From positions 508,706-572,705 of the forward strand of contig NZ_JAHRCY010000003.1 in the NCBI RefSeq assembly GCF_019083965.1: a stretch of DNA of 64,000 nucleotides. Reading direction: 5' to 3'. The stretch is from Catellatospora tritici. Its GTDB lineage: Bacteria > Actinomycetota > Actinomycetes > Mycobacteriales > Micromonosporaceae. The notes below the pieces were generated by a model, which saw only the letters and a list, made by a program, of their open reading frames with translations, searched no databases and was not told the DNA's origin. A program made the translations under genes and the position numbers. Shown piece after piece: positions 8,069-17,146 of this stretch; position 1 is the stretch's first letter; each line of letters starts with the position of its first letter.

Positions 8069-9628
8069 ATGACCACGACAGATCACCGCACGTCCCCGGC
8101 GCCCGCCGTCCCCGCGCCGGGGACGCGTCGTCCGCTGCACGACCGTGGCCTGTTCCGGTTGGCCGACGCGGTCCTGCAGCCCGGCTTCGTGGGCACGACC
8201 CCGCCCGAGTGGCTGCGCCGCAGACTCAACGACGGCCTCGGCGGCGTCGTGCTGTTCGCCCGCAACATCGTCGAACCGGTGCAGCTCGCGGCGCTGACCG
8301 CGGCCCTGGTCGCGGAGAACCCCGACATCGTCATCGCCGTCGACGAGGAGTCCGGCGACGTCACCCGCCTCGACGTGGCCACCGGCAGCCGCCGCCCCGG
8401 CAACCACGCCCTCGGCGCCGTCGACGACCCGGCGCTGACCGAGGCCGTCGCCGCCGACATCGGCGCGCAGCTCGCGGCCGCGGGCATCACCATGAACTAC
8501 GCGCCCACCGCCGACGTCAACAACAACCCGAACAACCCCGTCATCGGGGTGCGGTCCTTCGGCGCCGACCCGGCCCTGGTCGCCCGGCACACCGCCGCCT
8601 GGGTGCGCGGTCTGCAATCCACCGGCGTGGCCGCCTGCGCCAAACACTTCCCCGGCCACGGCGACACCGGCGTCGACTCCCACCACGGGCTGCCGATCAT
8701 CGAGGTCGACGCCGCCCGGCTCGGGCTGGTCGAACTGCCGCCGTTCCGGGCCGCCATCGACGCGGGCGTACGTTCGATCATGACCGCGCACCTGCTGGTG
8801 CCCGCGCTCGACCAGCAGCGCCCCGCCACCATGAGCCCGTCCGTGCTCGTCGACCTGCTGCGCGAACAGCTCGGCTTCACCGGCCTCATCGTCACCGATG
8901 GCATCGAGATGGCTTCCGTCTCCGAGCGGTACGGCCTCGGCGGCGCCGCCGTGCTCGCCATCGCCGGCGGCGCCGACGCCATCTGCGTCGGTGGCGAACG
9001 CGCCGACGAAGCCACCGTCGAACTGCTGCGCAACGCCATCGTCGACGCCGTCGTCAGCGGCGAACTGCCCGAGAGCCGCCTGGTCGAGGCCGCCGAGCGG
9101 GTGGCCGCGTTCGCCGCCGACAGCGCCGCGCTGCGTACCGCCCGCGCCGCCGCCGCCGCCCAGTGGGAGGCCGCCAACCGGCCCACCGTCGGCCTGGACG
9201 CCGCCCGCCGCGCCCTGCGCGTCAGCGGTGAGCAGCGGCTGCCGCTGCCCGGCCCCGCGCACGTCATCGAATTCACCACCGCCACCAACCTCGCCATCGA
9301 GGCGAGCACGCCGTGGGGGGTCGGGGAGCCGCTGCGCGCGCTGCGGCCGGACACCACGGTGATCCGACTCGGCGAGGAGAGCACCGTCGGGGAGGTGCTG
9401 GCCGGGCTGAACGGCGGCACTCCGGTGCTGGTGTGCCGGGATCCGCACCGGCACCCGTGGCTGCGTGAGCTGCTGCACGGCGTGGTGGCGGCGCGACCGG
9501 ACACGGTCGTGGTGGAGATGGGCGTACCGGCGGGGGAGCCGGTGGGCGGGACGCACGTGGCGACGTACGGCGCGGCCGCGGTCTGCGGTCAGGCCGCCGC
9601 GGAGCTGCTGGCGGGCCACGCCGCCTGA
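8069..9628 (+). CDS. GH3 beta-N-acetylhexosaminidase (NagZ-like)
   Basis: A 519-residue glycoside hydrolase family 3 enzyme of the N-acetylglucosaminidase type, probably acting on GlcNAc released from chitin or peptidoglycan. The NagZ signature KHFPGHGDTGVDSHHGLP starts at Lys192 and supplies the Asp203-His205 dyad characteristic of NagZ enzymes. The nucleophile lies in VTDGIEMASV (Asp277). A C-terminal alpha/beta domain covers about 380-519. There is no signal peptide, so it should be cytoplasmic. The ATG at 8069 is chosen because a G-rich site precedes it; a GTG 36 nt upstream in frame has no ribosome-binding site. AT-rich repeats over the hisS stop suggest separate regulation. Confidence 0.9.
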   Translation: MTTTDHRTSPAPAVPAPGTRRPLHDRGLFRLADAVLQPGFVGTTPPEWLRRRLNDGLGGVVLFARNIVEPVQLAALTAALVAENPDIVIAVDEESGDVTRLDVATGSRRPGNHALGAVDDPALTEAVAADIGAQLAAAGITMNYAPTADVNNNPNNPVIGVRSFGADPALVARHTAAWVRGLQSTGVAACAKHFPGHGDTGVDSHHGLPIIEVDAARLGLVELPPFRAAIDAGVRSIMTAHLLVPALDQQRPATMSPSVLVDLLREQLGFTGLIVTDGIEMASVSERYGLGGAAVLAIAGGADAICVGGERADEATVELLRNAIVDAVVSGELPESRLVEAAERVAAFAADSAALRTARAAAAAQWEAANRPTVGLDAARRALRVSGEQRLPLPGPAHVIEFTTATNLAIEASTPWGVGEPLRALRPDTTVIRLGEESTVGEVLAGLNGGTPVLVCRDPHRHPWLRELLHGVVAARPDTVVVEMGVPAGEPVGGTHVATYGAAAVCGQAAAELLAGHAA

Positions 9629-9729
9629 TCCACCGCCCGCGCCCGGCACCTGGCGACACCGCCGTCCGTGCCGGGCGCCTCGGCGCGCCCGCGAACGGAC
9701 GCGCGCCCGTCGTCGCGCCACCCAAGATC

Positions 9730-9797
9730 GGCTGCAGTTTCAGGGAAAGTGCGTGAATCCTGGGCCGCTTTCCCGCAGTTTCCCCGAAACTGCAGCC
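9730..9797. repeat. interspersed palindrome, family C
   Basis: Outer arms GGCTGCAGTTTC (9730-9741) and GAAACTGCAGCC (9786-9797) are perfectly complementary. An inner pair, GGGAAAG (9743-9749) and CTTTCCC (9768-9774), extends the cruciform. It sits between the convergent GH3 and histidine kinase genes. Total length and position resemble families A and B, but only one copy is in this window. Confidence 0.75.
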
Positions 9798-9827
9798 TCC
9801 GCCCGGCGGGCGAGGGCGGGTGGGCGG

Positions 9828-11147
9828 TCAGGTGGGCAGGCCGCGGCGGAAGCGGGTGGGGGCGAGGGCTGGGGTCGGCGTGGCGGGGGCGAGAGTGACC
9901 GTGATGCGGGCGCCGCCGAGTTCGCCGCGGTCGACCGTCACCGCCCCGCCCGCCTGACGGGCGACCCGGACCACGATGTCCAGGCCCAGACCGGTCGAGC
10001 CGCCGCCGCTGACGCCGCGCCGCAGCGCGGCCTCCGGGTCGGCGATGCCGGGGCCCGCGTCCTCGACCACCAGCCCGCTGCCGGTGACCTCCAGGCGGAA
10101 GCCGGTGCCCTGCGGGGTGTGCCGGAATACGTTGCCGACCAGGGCGTCCACGGCGCCGATGACCTCGGCGCGGGGCACCGGCAGCCAGACCGGGCCGTCG
10201 GCGCCGTGCACCTGCCAGGGGCGGCCGTGGTCCTCGGCGAGCACGGACCAGAACGCCAAACGGTCGGCGACCACGTCGACCAGGTCTGTCTGCTCGGCGG
10301 CGCGTTCGGCGACGGTGCGGCGGGCCCCGGCGATGATGGCGTCGATCTCGGCGTCGAGCGCCAACACCGCCTGCCGCATGCGGTCGCTGGCCGGGCCGGG
10401 CGGCAGCGCGTCGGTGTCCAGGTGCAGCGCGGTCAGCGGCGTGCGCAATCGATGCGACAGGTCGGCGGCGCGCTCGCGCTCGTCATTGATCACCGCGTTG
10501 AGGCGGTCGGCCATGGCGTTGAACGCCTCGCCGACGTCGAGCAGGTCGGGCGGGCCATCGGGCCGCACGCGTACGGTCAGGTCGCCGGCGCCGATGGCGC
10601 GGGAGGCGGTGGCCAGCGAGCGGGTGGCCCGCACGACCCGGGCGCCGAGCCGGTCGGCCAGCACCACCGACGCGGCGACCAGCAGCGTCGCCAGCACGCC
10701 CATGGACCACCAGGCGGTGGCCACGCCACGGGTCAGGTCGTCGGCGGGCACGAACACCTCCACCACCGCCGTACGACCGCCGTCCAGCGCCGCGGGCTGC
10801 AGCAGCACCACGCCGCCGGTGACCTCGACGGTGAGCGCCCCGCCGCGCGCGGCGACCACGTCGACGTCCTCGGGCCGGGCGTGGGTGGCGCCCAGCGGTT
10901 CGCCGTCGGGCAGGTGCACCGCCATCCGGTGCTGCGGCCCGGCGACGGTCGCGGCGACGGCACGGGCCAGTTCGGCCCGGTCGGCGGCCACGGTCATCGC
11001 GGTGACCGCGGCCGCGGCCTGCTGCCGAGCGTCGACCAGGGCGCGGTCGGCGGCGATCTGCTTGGTCACCAACGCCAGCGGCACCAGGAACGCCAGCGCC
11101 ACCATCGACGTCACCGCGAGCGTGCCGCGGGCCAGCACCGCTCTCAC
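9828..11147 (-). CDS. two-component sensor histidine kinase
   Basis: A 439-residue membrane kinase. The first membrane helix is about residues 8-30, followed by an extracytoplasmic sensor region of about 115 residues and a second helix (about 145-165). HAMP, dimerisation and ATPase domains follow. The phospho-acceptor is His232 (DLSHRLRTPLT), with N-box GNVFRHTP and G-boxes DAGPGIAD and STGLGLDIV. Its GTG overlaps the stop of the upstream regulator gene by 4 nt, so they are a translationally coupled pair. The signal sensed is unknown; the neighbours are an LPMO and a GH3 enzyme, which hints at cell-wall or polysaccharide response but does not prove it. Confidence 0.92.
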   Translation of the reverse strand: MRAVLARGTLAVTSMVALAFLVPLALVTKQIAADRALVDARQQAAAAVTAMTVAADRAELARAVAATVAGPQHRMAVHLPDGEPLGATHARPEDVDVVAARGGALTVEVTGGVVLLQPAALDGGRTAVVEVFVPADDLTRGVATAWWSMGVLATLLVAASVVLADRLGARVVRATRSLATASRAIGAGDLTVRVRPDGPPDLLDVGEAFNAMADRLNAVINDERERAADLSHRLRTPLTALHLDTDALPPGPASDRMRQAVLALDAEIDAIIAGARRTVAERAAEQTDLVDVVADRLAFWSVLAEDHGRPWQVHGADGPVWLPVPRAEVIGAVDALVGNVFRHTPQGTGFRLEVTGSGLVVEDAGPGIADPEAALRRGVSGGGSTGLGLDIVVRVARQAGGAVTVDRGELGGARITVTLAPATPTPALAPTRFRRGLPT

Positions 11148-11839
11148 GACGGGGGCACCAGCATCACGCCGACGCCGCGGATCGTCCGCAGCATCCGCGG
11201 CTGCGCGGCGGACTCGCCGAGTTTGCGCCGCAGCCAGGACAGGTGCACGTCGAGGGTCTGGTCGGCGCCGACGAACGGCTGCTGCCACACCTCGGTGAAC
11301 AGTTCCCGGCGGGTCACCACGCGCCCGACCCGGGCGGCGAGGTAGGCCAGCACGTCGTACTCCTTGCGGGTGAGGGTGAGGGGGACGCCGTTGAAGGAGA
11401 CGGTCCGGGTGCGCTCGTCCAGGCGCAGCGGCCCGATCTCCACGACCGTGTCGGGGGTCTCGGTGCGCGGCTGGGTGCGCCGCAGCACCGCCGCGACCCG
11501 CGCGGTGACGTGCGCGGCCGAGAACGGCTTGGTCATGTAGTCGTCGGCGCCGGAGTTGAGCAGACGGATCGCGTCGTGCTCGCCCCGGCGGGCGGTGGCG
11601 ACGATGACGGGGACGTCGCTGACGGCGCGCATCATCCGCAGCGCGTCGGCTCCGTCCAGATCGGGCAGACCGAGGTCCAGGATGACCAGGTCGGGGCGGT
11701 CTCCGTGCTCGCCGGTGAGCGAGCGCAGTCCCTGCAGCGCGGTGCCGACGGTCTGCACGGCGTAACCGGCGGTGGTGAGCGCGTTGCCGAGGGCGTCGCG
11801 AATGGTGGGGTCGTCCTCCACGACGAGTACGAGGGGCAT
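11144..11839 (-). CDS. OmpR/PhoB-family response regulator
   Basis: A 231-residue regulator with an N-terminal receiver domain (acidic EDD at 8-10, phospho-acceptor Asp55 in ILDLGLPDLDG, Lys in TKPF) and a C-terminal winged helix (LTRKEYDVLAYLA through RTIRGVGVML). It would bind DNA when phosphorylated by the kinase encoded just downstream. No ribosome-binding site precedes the ATG at 11839. TACGGT lies 7 nt upstream, which fits a leaderless transcript. It is divergent from the next gene with only 35 bp between start codons. Confidence 0.94.
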   Translation of the reverse strand: MPLVLVVEDDPTIRDALGNALTTAGYAVQTVGTALQGLRSLTGEHGDRPDLVILDLGLPDLDGADALRMMRAVSDVPVIVATARRGEHDAIRLLNSGADDYMTKPFSAAHVTARVAAVLRRTQPRTETPDTVVEIGPLRLDERTRTVSFNGVPLTLTRKEYDVLAYLAARVGRVVTRRELFTEVWQQPFVGADQTLDVHLSWLRRKLGESAAQPRMLRTIRGVGVMLVPPS

Positions 11840-11874
11840 GGTGGGCACCGTAGCGGAAGCGGTTAGATAGCGGG
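11840..11874. promoter_or_regulatory. compact divergent promoter, two apparently leaderless genes
   Basis: Only 35 bp separate two divergent start codons. On the minus strand TACGGT (11852-11847) lies 7 nt from the regulator ATG. On the plus strand TTAGAT (11863-11868) lies 6 nt from the membrane-protein ATG. Neither side has a Shine-Dalgarno site. The two -10 elements are so close that the promoters should interfere, or be co-regulated by one protein. Confidence 0.5.
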
Positions 11875-12474
11875 ATGGGTTCGCGGTGGCCGGTCGGTGT
11901 GCGTGCGGTGCTGTACGTGTCCGGCTGGGCGGCCGCCACGGCGGTGGCGGCGACGGTGGTGTGGATCGGGCTGCGCCCGGTCCTGGCCGCGGCCGTGCCC
12001 GAGCCGGTGCCGCTGTCGCTGGAGTCGGTGCGGTCTCCGGCCGTGGCGCCGTCGCGCCCGGTCGTGCCACCCGCCCCGTCCCGTACGCCGTCACCGCAGC
12101 CCTCCGCCTCGTCCGTGCCGTCCGCCGCCCCGTCCACCGGGCCGTCCCCGAGTCGCCGCCCGCCTGCCGCCACCCCGAACCCGAAGCCCTCGCCGTACGA
12201 GACGGTGGAGGGCTGGCAGGTGGTGCCGGAGAAGGACGGCTCGGTGTCATACCTGCGCAGCTTCGCGACCTCCGGCGGCGACGCGGTGATCCGCATCGCC
12301 GCCGAGACCGTGCACCTGGTGTCGGCGACGCCGCGCGGCACCTACCAGGTGGCGGTGTCGCAGACCGAGGACAACCGCCTGGTGGTGCAGTTCTACGACA
12401 CCGGCCGCCAGTTCATCATCGATACGATGTGGTGGCAGGAGAAACCTTGGGCGCAGGTTTCGGACGTCTCGTGA
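11875..12474 (+). CDS. Pro-rich single-pass membrane protein of unknown function
   Basis: A 199-residue protein. One membrane helix (about 10-38) is followed by a Pro/Ser linker (about 45-108) and a small extracytoplasmic domain (about 110-199), which starts YETVEGWQVVPEKDGSVSYL and ends FIIDTMWWQEKPWAQVSDVS. I do not recognise the domain. It is divergent from the response regulator and so could be its target. Its last 59 bases overlap the 3' end of the convergent LPMO gene. The ATG at 11875 lacks a ribosome-binding site and is probably read from a leaderless mRNA. Confidence 0.75.
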   Translation: MGSRWPVGVRAVLYVSGWAAATAVAATVVWIGLRPVLAAAVPEPVPLSLESVRSPAVAPSRPVVPPAPSRTPSPQPSASSVPSAAPSTGPSPSRRPPAATPNPKPSPYETVEGWQVVPEKDGSVSYLRSFATSGGDAVIRIAAETVHLVSATPRGTYQVAVSQTEDNRLVVQFYDTGRQFIIDTMWWQEKPWAQVSDVS

Positions 12475-13489
12475 GCAGCAGTCCGAGCAGCGTCACGAAC
12501 CCGAGTGCCACCAGCGTGACGCCCAGCAGCGCCCACCGCCACACCACTGCGCCCGTGCGCGGCAGCTGATCGTCGCCGGGGTTCCCGGTGTCCTCGCGTA
12601 CGTCGCCGGGTGCCGGTGACGTCCCGGTCGACGGCTCGCCCGCGGTGGCCGAAGGTGACGCCTGCGCCGACGGTGCGGCCGGTGTTGGCGAAGGCGAGCC
12701 GGGCGAGGGCGAGGTGGGCGAGGGTGAGGCGGGCGCCGGGGAAGCCGGGGCCGGACGGCTCGCGGCAGGCGACGGCAGCGGCGGGGCCGGGTCGCCCGCG
12801 ACCGCGCCGAAGACCACGTCGGAGCAGGTGTAGAAGGCTTCGGGGCTATCCGAGCGCTGCCAGATCGTGTAGATCAGGTGGCGGCCGCGCTTGTTCCCGG
12901 GCAGGTCGCCCGCGAGCTGGTAGACGCCGTCGACCAGCGGCGGGTCGGTGCTCCGCAGGAACGGCTGGGCTTCCAGGTCGGCCCAGGCCAGCGGCTTGGC
13001 CGGGTCGAAGCCGTCGCGGGTGACGTACAGCTCGAAGGTGCCCCGGTGCGGTGCGGTGCCCTTGAACCGGAAGGTGAAGCGGCCGGACGTCGGCAGGGTG
13101 GTGGTCGGCCAGTCGGCGCGGGCCAGGTCCAGGCCGCGGTACTTGTCCCGCCCGGCGCTGCACAGCTTCCCGTCCGGGATGATCGTGCGGTGGCGGCCCG
13201 CGGCGTCGCCGATGTTGACCTCGTTCCAGTCGTACAGCGGCTGGGTGCCGGCCGCGGCCACGACCGCCCGGCAGACCGGGCTGGTCGGCGACTCCGGGTT
13301 CTCCTGGTAGCACCACCACGCCCGGCTGGCCGGGTTGGTCATCGTCCCGTGGGCGTACGCGCCCGAGGTCGGCACCAGGGCCGCCAGCGCGCCGCCGAGC
13401 ACCGCGGCCGCGACCGCGAGCGGGGTCAGTCGAGTCATGGGCCTGAGCCTCGGCCAGCCCAGGGCGGCCCGGAAGCGGACTAAGCGCAT
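12416..13489 (-). CDS. AA10 lytic polysaccharide monooxygenase with cell-wall-anchor-like tail
   Basis: A 357-residue secreted copper oxygenase. After a long signal peptide (residues 1-46, ending SGAYA) the mature protein begins His47-Gly, as LPMOs require. The second histidine-brace residue is probably His148 (APHRGTFELYV). Aromatic and Cys-containing C-terminal elements (AFYTCSDVVFG) complete the AA10 domain, which acts on chitin or cellulose. A Pro/Ala/Ser linker of about 90 residues leads to LPRTG, a membrane helix and basic RRPKP, a sortase-like anchor. The 17 residues after the helix are longer than usual for a sorting signal. The ATG at 13489 has GAAGGGG upstream; the ATG at 13438 is an alternative without one. 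Confidence 0.87.
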   Translation of the reverse strand: MRLVRFRAALGWPRLRPMTRLTPLAVAAAVLGGALAALVPTSGAYAHGTMTNPASRAWWCYQENPESPTSPVCRAVVAAAGTQPLYDWNEVNIGDAAGRHRTIIPDGKLCSAGRDKYRGLDLARADWPTTTLPTSGRFTFRFKGTAPHRGTFELYVTRDGFDPAKPLAWADLEAQPFLRSTDPPLVDGVYQLAGDLPGNKRGRHLIYTIWQRSDSPEAFYTCSDVVFGAVAGDPAPPLPSPAASRPAPASPAPASPSPTSPSPGSPSPTPAAPSAQASPSATAGEPSTGTSPAPGDVREDTGNPGDDQLPRTGAVVWRWALLGVTLVALGFVTLLGLLLTRRPKPAPKVSPATTSYR

Positions 13490-13653
13490 CTTCGGCGCCC
13501 CTTCAGGATCATTTGAGGTCAGGCCGCCCGGCCACGTCGGCGGCCCGGCGACGGCACCGCGCGCGACGGGGGGCACCGGGGCACATGCGAGAATGACGGC
13601 TGGCGGACCCGGCACCCCGGGACGCCGCGAGGCCGCATTCGAAGGAGAGATCC

Positions 13654-15447
13654 GTGATCCGCACCCATACCGCCGGAAGTCTGCGTGCCGAGCACGCCGG
13701 ACAGACCGTCACCCTCGCCGGGTGGGTGGCCCGGCGACGCGATCACGGCGGCGTGACCTTCATCGACCTGCGCGACGCCTCGGGCATCGTGCAGATCGTG
13801 TTCCGCGACGAGGCCCAGGCCCACGCGCTGCGCAACGAGTACTGCGTGAAGGTGACCGGCAGCGTCGGGCTGCGCCCGGCGGGCAACGAGAACCCCGAGC
13901 TGCCCACCGGCGCCATCGAGGTGACCGTCGCCGAGCTGACCGTGCTCAGCGAGGCCGCCCCGCTGCCGTTCCCGATCGACGAGCACGTCACCGTCGGCGA
14001 GGAGGCGCGCCTGCGCCACCGCTACCTCGACCTGCGCCGCGGCAACCAGGCCAGGGCGATCCGGATGCGCTCGCGCGCCAGCGCCATCGCCCGCGAGGTG
14101 CTCGGCGCCCGCGACTTCCTGGAGATCGAGACCCCGACGCTGACCCGGTCCACGCCCGAGGGCGCGCGCGACTTCCTGGTGCCGGTGCGGCTGCAGCCGG
14201 GTGCCTGGTACGCGCTGCCGCAGTCGCCGCAGCTGTTCAAGCAGCTGCTGATGGTGGCGGGCATGGAGCGCTACTACCAGATCGCGCGCTGCTACCGCGA
14301 CGAGGACTTCCGCGCCGACCGGCAGCCCGAGTTCACCCAGCTCGACATCGAGATGTCGTTCGTGACCCAGGACGACATCATCGAGCTCGGCGAGGCGATC
14401 GTCGGGGCGCTGTGGAGCGAGCTGGCCGGGTACGACATCCCGACGCCGCTGCCGCGCATCACCTACCACGACGCGATGAACCGCTACGGCTCCGACAAGC
14501 CCGACCTGCGCTACGCGGTCGAGCTGACCGAGCTGACCAGCTACTTCCAGGGCACCGAGTTCCGGGTGTTCCAGGCCGAGTACGTCGGCGCGGTGGTCAT
14601 GCCCGGCGGTGCCGCGCAGACCCGCAAGGAGCTCGACGGCTGGCAGGACTGGGCCAAGGCGCGCGGCGCCCGGGGCCTGGCCTACGTGGTGCTCGACGCC
14701 GAGACCGGCGAGGCCCGTGGCCCGGTCGCCAAGAACCTGTCCGAGGCGCACCTGAACGGGCTGGCCGACGCGGTCGGCGCCAAGCCCGGCGACGCGGTGT
14801 TCTTCGCCGCGGGCAGCCGCCGCCACTCGCAGGAGCTGCTCGGCGCGGCCCGGATCGAGATCGCCAAGCGGGCGAACCTGATCGACGAGTCGGCCTGGGC
14901 GTTCTGCTGGGTCGTCGACGCGCCGATGTTCGAGCCGGTGGACGTGCCGGGCGAGGGCGTCATCGAGGGTGCCTGGACCGCGGTGCACCACCCGTTCACC
15001 TCGCCGAACGAGGAGTGGATCGACAACTTCGAGACCGCTCCGGACCGGGCGCTGGCGTACGCGTACGACATCGTCTGCAACGGCAACGAGATCGGCGGCG
15101 GTTCGATCCGTATCCACCGCGGCGACGTGCAGAAGCGGGTGTTCACCCTGCTCGGCATCACCGACGAGGAGGCCAAGGACAAGTTCGGCTTCCTGCTCGA
15201 CGCGTTCGCCTACGGCCCGCCGCCGCACGGCGGCATCGCGTTCGGCTGGGACCGGGTCTGCATGCTGCTCGCCGGGGTCGACTCGATCCGCGACGTCATC
15301 GCGTTCCCGAAGTCCGGCGGCGGCTTCGACCCGCTGACCGGCGCGCCCACCCCGATCACGGCGCAGCAGCGCCTGGAGGCGGGCGTGGACGGCAAGCCGA
15401 AGGCGCCGGGCGAGGCCAAGCCCAAGGCAGAGGCCGCCTCGGCATGA
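13654..15447 (+). CDS. aspS: aspartyl-tRNA synthetase
   Basis: A 597-residue bacterial-type class II synthetase that charges tRNA-Asp. It has an N-terminal OB-fold anticodon domain ([19 protein letters not shown]), motif 1 around RYLDLRR to FLEIETPTL, motif 2 near 215 ([20 protein letters not shown]), the GAD insertion, and motif 3 ([15 protein letters not shown]) near 530. The GTG start at 13654 has AAGGAGA 6 nt upstream. A Lys/Ala/Pro tail follows the catalytic domain. Its stop overlaps the next ATG, so the epimerase-like gene is coupled to it. Confidence 0.97.
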   Translation: MIRTHTAGSLRAEHAGQTVTLAGWVARRRDHGGVTFIDLRDASGIVQIVFRDEAQAHALRNEYCVKVTGSVGLRPAGNENPELPTGAIEVTVAELTVLSEAAPLPFPIDEHVTVGEEARLRHRYLDLRRGNQARAIRMRSRASAIAREVLGARDFLEIETPTLTRSTPEGARDFLVPVRLQPGAWYALPQSPQLFKQLLMVAGMERYYQIARCYRDEDFRADRQPEFTQLDIEMSFVTQDDIIELGEAIVGALWSELAGYDIPTPLPRITYHDAMNRYGSDKPDLRYAVELTELTSYFQGTEFRVFQAEYVGAVVMPGGAAQTRKELDGWQDWAKARGARGLAYVVLDAETGEARGPVAKNLSEAHLNGLADAVGAKPGDAVFFAAGSRRHSQELLGAARIEIAKRANLIDESAWAFCWVVDAPMFEPVDVPGEGVIEGAWTAVHHPFTSPNEEWIDNFETAPDRALAYAYDIVCNGNEIGGGSIRIHRGDVQKRVFTLLGITDEEAKDKFGFLLDAFAYGPPPHGGIAFGWDRVCMLLAGVDSIRDVIAFPKSGGGFDPLTGAPTPITAQQRLEAGVDGKPKAPGEAKPKAEAASA

Positions 15448-16256
15448 GGCTCCTGGTCACCGGGGGTTCGGGATACACCGGTGGCCGCCTGGTCGCCCTC
15501 GCCCGCGCGGCGGGCCACGACGTGACCGGCACCAGCCACTCCGCTCGCGCGGAGGGGCTGGTGCCGGTCGACGTCCGGGACCGGGCGGCCGTCGACCGGC
15601 TCGTCGACGAGCTGCGGCCCGACGCGGTGGTGCACACCGCGTACGTCCAGGGCGACTGGCACGTCACCGCCTCCGGCGCGGCGCATGTCGCCGCGGCGGC
15701 GGCCCGCACCGGGGCGCGGCTGGTGCACGTCTCCTCCGACGCGGTGTACGCCGGCCGCCCGCAGCCCTACACCGAGGCCGACCCGCCCAGCCCCGTCTAC
15801 CCGTACGGCGCGGCCAAGGCGGCCGCGGAGACCGTGGTCGCCACCGTGCACCCGGCCGCCGCGATCGTGCGCACCTCGCTGATCGTCGGCGACGACGACT
15901 CCAAGCAGCACCAGCTCGTGCTGGACTTCGCGCTGGGTCGCCGTACCGGCGTGCTCTTCACCGACCAGGTGCGCCAACCGGTGTCCGTGGACGACCTCGC
16001 CGCCGCGCTGCTGGAACTGGCGGCCGGCGACTTCCGGGGCGTGCTGCACGTGGCCGGGCCGGACGCGGTCTCCCGGCACGAGCTGGGGGTGCTGGTCGCG
16101 GCGCGGCACGGCATCCCCGCCGACCGGGTCCCGGCCGGACGCTCGGCCGAGCTGGTGGCGGCCGGGCCGCAGGAGGTGCGGCTGGACCTCACGCTGGCCC
16201 GGGCGGTGCTGCGGACCCGGCTGCGGCCGCTGGACGAGGTGCTGGCGGCCGTCTGA
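15444..16256 (+). CDS. SDR-family sugar nucleotide reductase/epimerase-like protein
   Basis: A 270-residue extended short-chain dehydrogenase. It has the N-terminal nucleotide-binding motif TGGSGYTGG (7-15), the VSSDAVYAG strand, and the active-site pair Tyr-x3-Lys in YPYGAAKA. The layout resembles dTDP-4-dehydrorhamnose reductase (RmlD)-like proteins, but no other sugar-nucleotide genes are nearby and the substrate is unknown. ATGA overlap with aspS indicates translational coupling. Confidence 0.85.
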   Translation: MRLLVTGGSGYTGGRLVALARAAGHDVTGTSHSARAEGLVPVDVRDRAAVDRLVDELRPDAVVHTAYVQGDWHVTASGAAHVAAAAARTGARLVHVSSDAVYAGRPQPYTEADPPSPVYPYGAAKAAAETVVATVHPAAAIVRTSLIVGDDDSKQHQLVLDFALGRRTGVLFTDQVRQPVSVDDLAAALLELAAGDFRGVLHVAGPDAVSRHELGVLVAARHGIPADRVPAGRSAELVAAGPQEVRLDLTLARAVLRTRLRPLDEVLAAV

Positions 16257-16287
16257 TCGGCCCGTGTACGGCATCGGCGGGCGCCGG

Positions 16288-16293
16288 TACTGT
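16288..16293 (+). promoter_or_regulatory. -10 element for leaderless M50B-like gene
   Basis: TACTGT lies 6 nt before the ATG at 16300 and no Shine-Dalgarno site is present. This is the TANNNT-N6/7-start arrangement of leaderless actinobacterial mRNAs. Confidence 0.55.
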
Positions 16294-16299
16294 CTGCTG

Positions 16300-17025
16300 A
16301 TGCCGTACCCCCTCGGGCAGATCCTTGCCGCCCAGCCGGCCCCGCCGCTCGGCGTCATCACCGGCGCCGCCGTGATCGCGCTGGCGTTGGTCGTCTACAA
16401 CGTCACCTGGCGCCTGGTGCGCAACGCGGTCACCATCGCCCACGAGGGCGGGCACGCCGCGGCGGCGGTGCTCACCGGCCGCCGCCTGCGCGGCATCCGG
16501 CTGCACTCGGACACCTCGGGGCTGACCATCATGCGCGGCAGGCCGACCGGCGTCGGGATGGTGTTGACGCTGCTGGCCGGATACCTGTCCCCGGCACTGG
16601 TCGGGCTGCTCGGGGCCTGGCTGCTGTCGCGTGGGCTGATCACGCTGCTGCTGTGGATCTGCATCGTCCTGCTGCTGGCGATGCTCGTCATGATCCGCAA
16701 CTGGTTCGGGGGGCTGCTGATCCTGGCGACGGGCGGCGCGGTGTTCGCCGTCTCCTGGTACGCGCCGACGCCGTGGCAGGCGCTGTTCGCGTACACGGGG
16801 GTGTGGTTCCTGCTGTTCGGCGGGGTGCGGCCGGTGATCGAGGTGCAGTTGCACCGGCGGCGCGGGACCGCGAGCCGGTCGGACCCGGATCAGCTGGCCG
16901 CCCTGACCCGCCTGCCCGGCGGGCTGTGGGTCGCCTTCTTCCTGCTGTGCACGCTCGGGGCGCTGGCCATCGGCGCCTGGCTGCTGGACGTCCTCCCAAA
17001 CCCATCGACCTGGCCCACCCGCTGA
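16300..17025 (+). CDS. M50B-like membrane metalloprotease-family protein
   Basis: A 241-residue polytopic membrane protein, mostly hydrophobic, with about six to seven helices. HEGGH (in TIAHEGGHAAAAVLTGRR, near residues 48-52) is the zinc-site motif of M50B-type membrane peptidases. A canonical LDG/NPDG partner motif is not obvious, so protease activity is uncertain. Substrate and role are unknown. The ATG at 16300 is chosen over an upstream GTG at 16264 because of the TACTGT -10 spacing. Confidence 0.78.
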   Translation: MPYPLGQILAAQPAPPLGVITGAAVIALALVVYNVTWRLVRNAVTIAHEGGHAAAAVLTGRRLRGIRLHSDTSGLTIMRGRPTGVGMVLTLLAGYLSPALVGLLGAWLLSRGLITLLLWICIVLLLAMLVMIRNWFGGLLILATGGAVFAVSWYAPTPWQALFAYTGVWFLLFGGVRPVIEVQLHRRRGTASRSDPDQLAALTRLPGGLWVAFFLLCTLGALAIGAWLLDVLPNPSTWPTR

Positions 17026-17063
17026 CCCCACCCACCCACGGGCGGGTGGACGACCCCGAGTCG

Positions 17064-17120
17064 AGTTGCCGGGCAATCGGGCCATTGACGGCTCAAGATA
17101 CGCCCGATTGCCCGGCAACT
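17064..17120. repeat. interspersed palindrome, family A, copy A1
   Basis: Perfect 19-bp arms: AGTTGCCGGGCAATCGGGC at 17064-17082 and its complement at 17102-17120, with a 19-nt loop. The arm core TTGCCGGGCAA is itself palindromic. The right flank TGAATGATCAAGG is shared in pattern with A2 and A3. It lies 39 nt downstream of the M50B-like gene, between convergent genes, so it could act as a bidirectional terminator. Confidence 0.9.
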
Positions 17121-17146
17121 TGAATGATCAAGGGACGGGGCGCCGG

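Noticed and set aside
9828..12341. A single 837-codon minus-strand protein spanning kinase and regulator
   Set aside because: The frame reads through the regulator gene in the wrong phase. The GTGA overlap at 11144-11147 and domain boundaries show two separate proteins.
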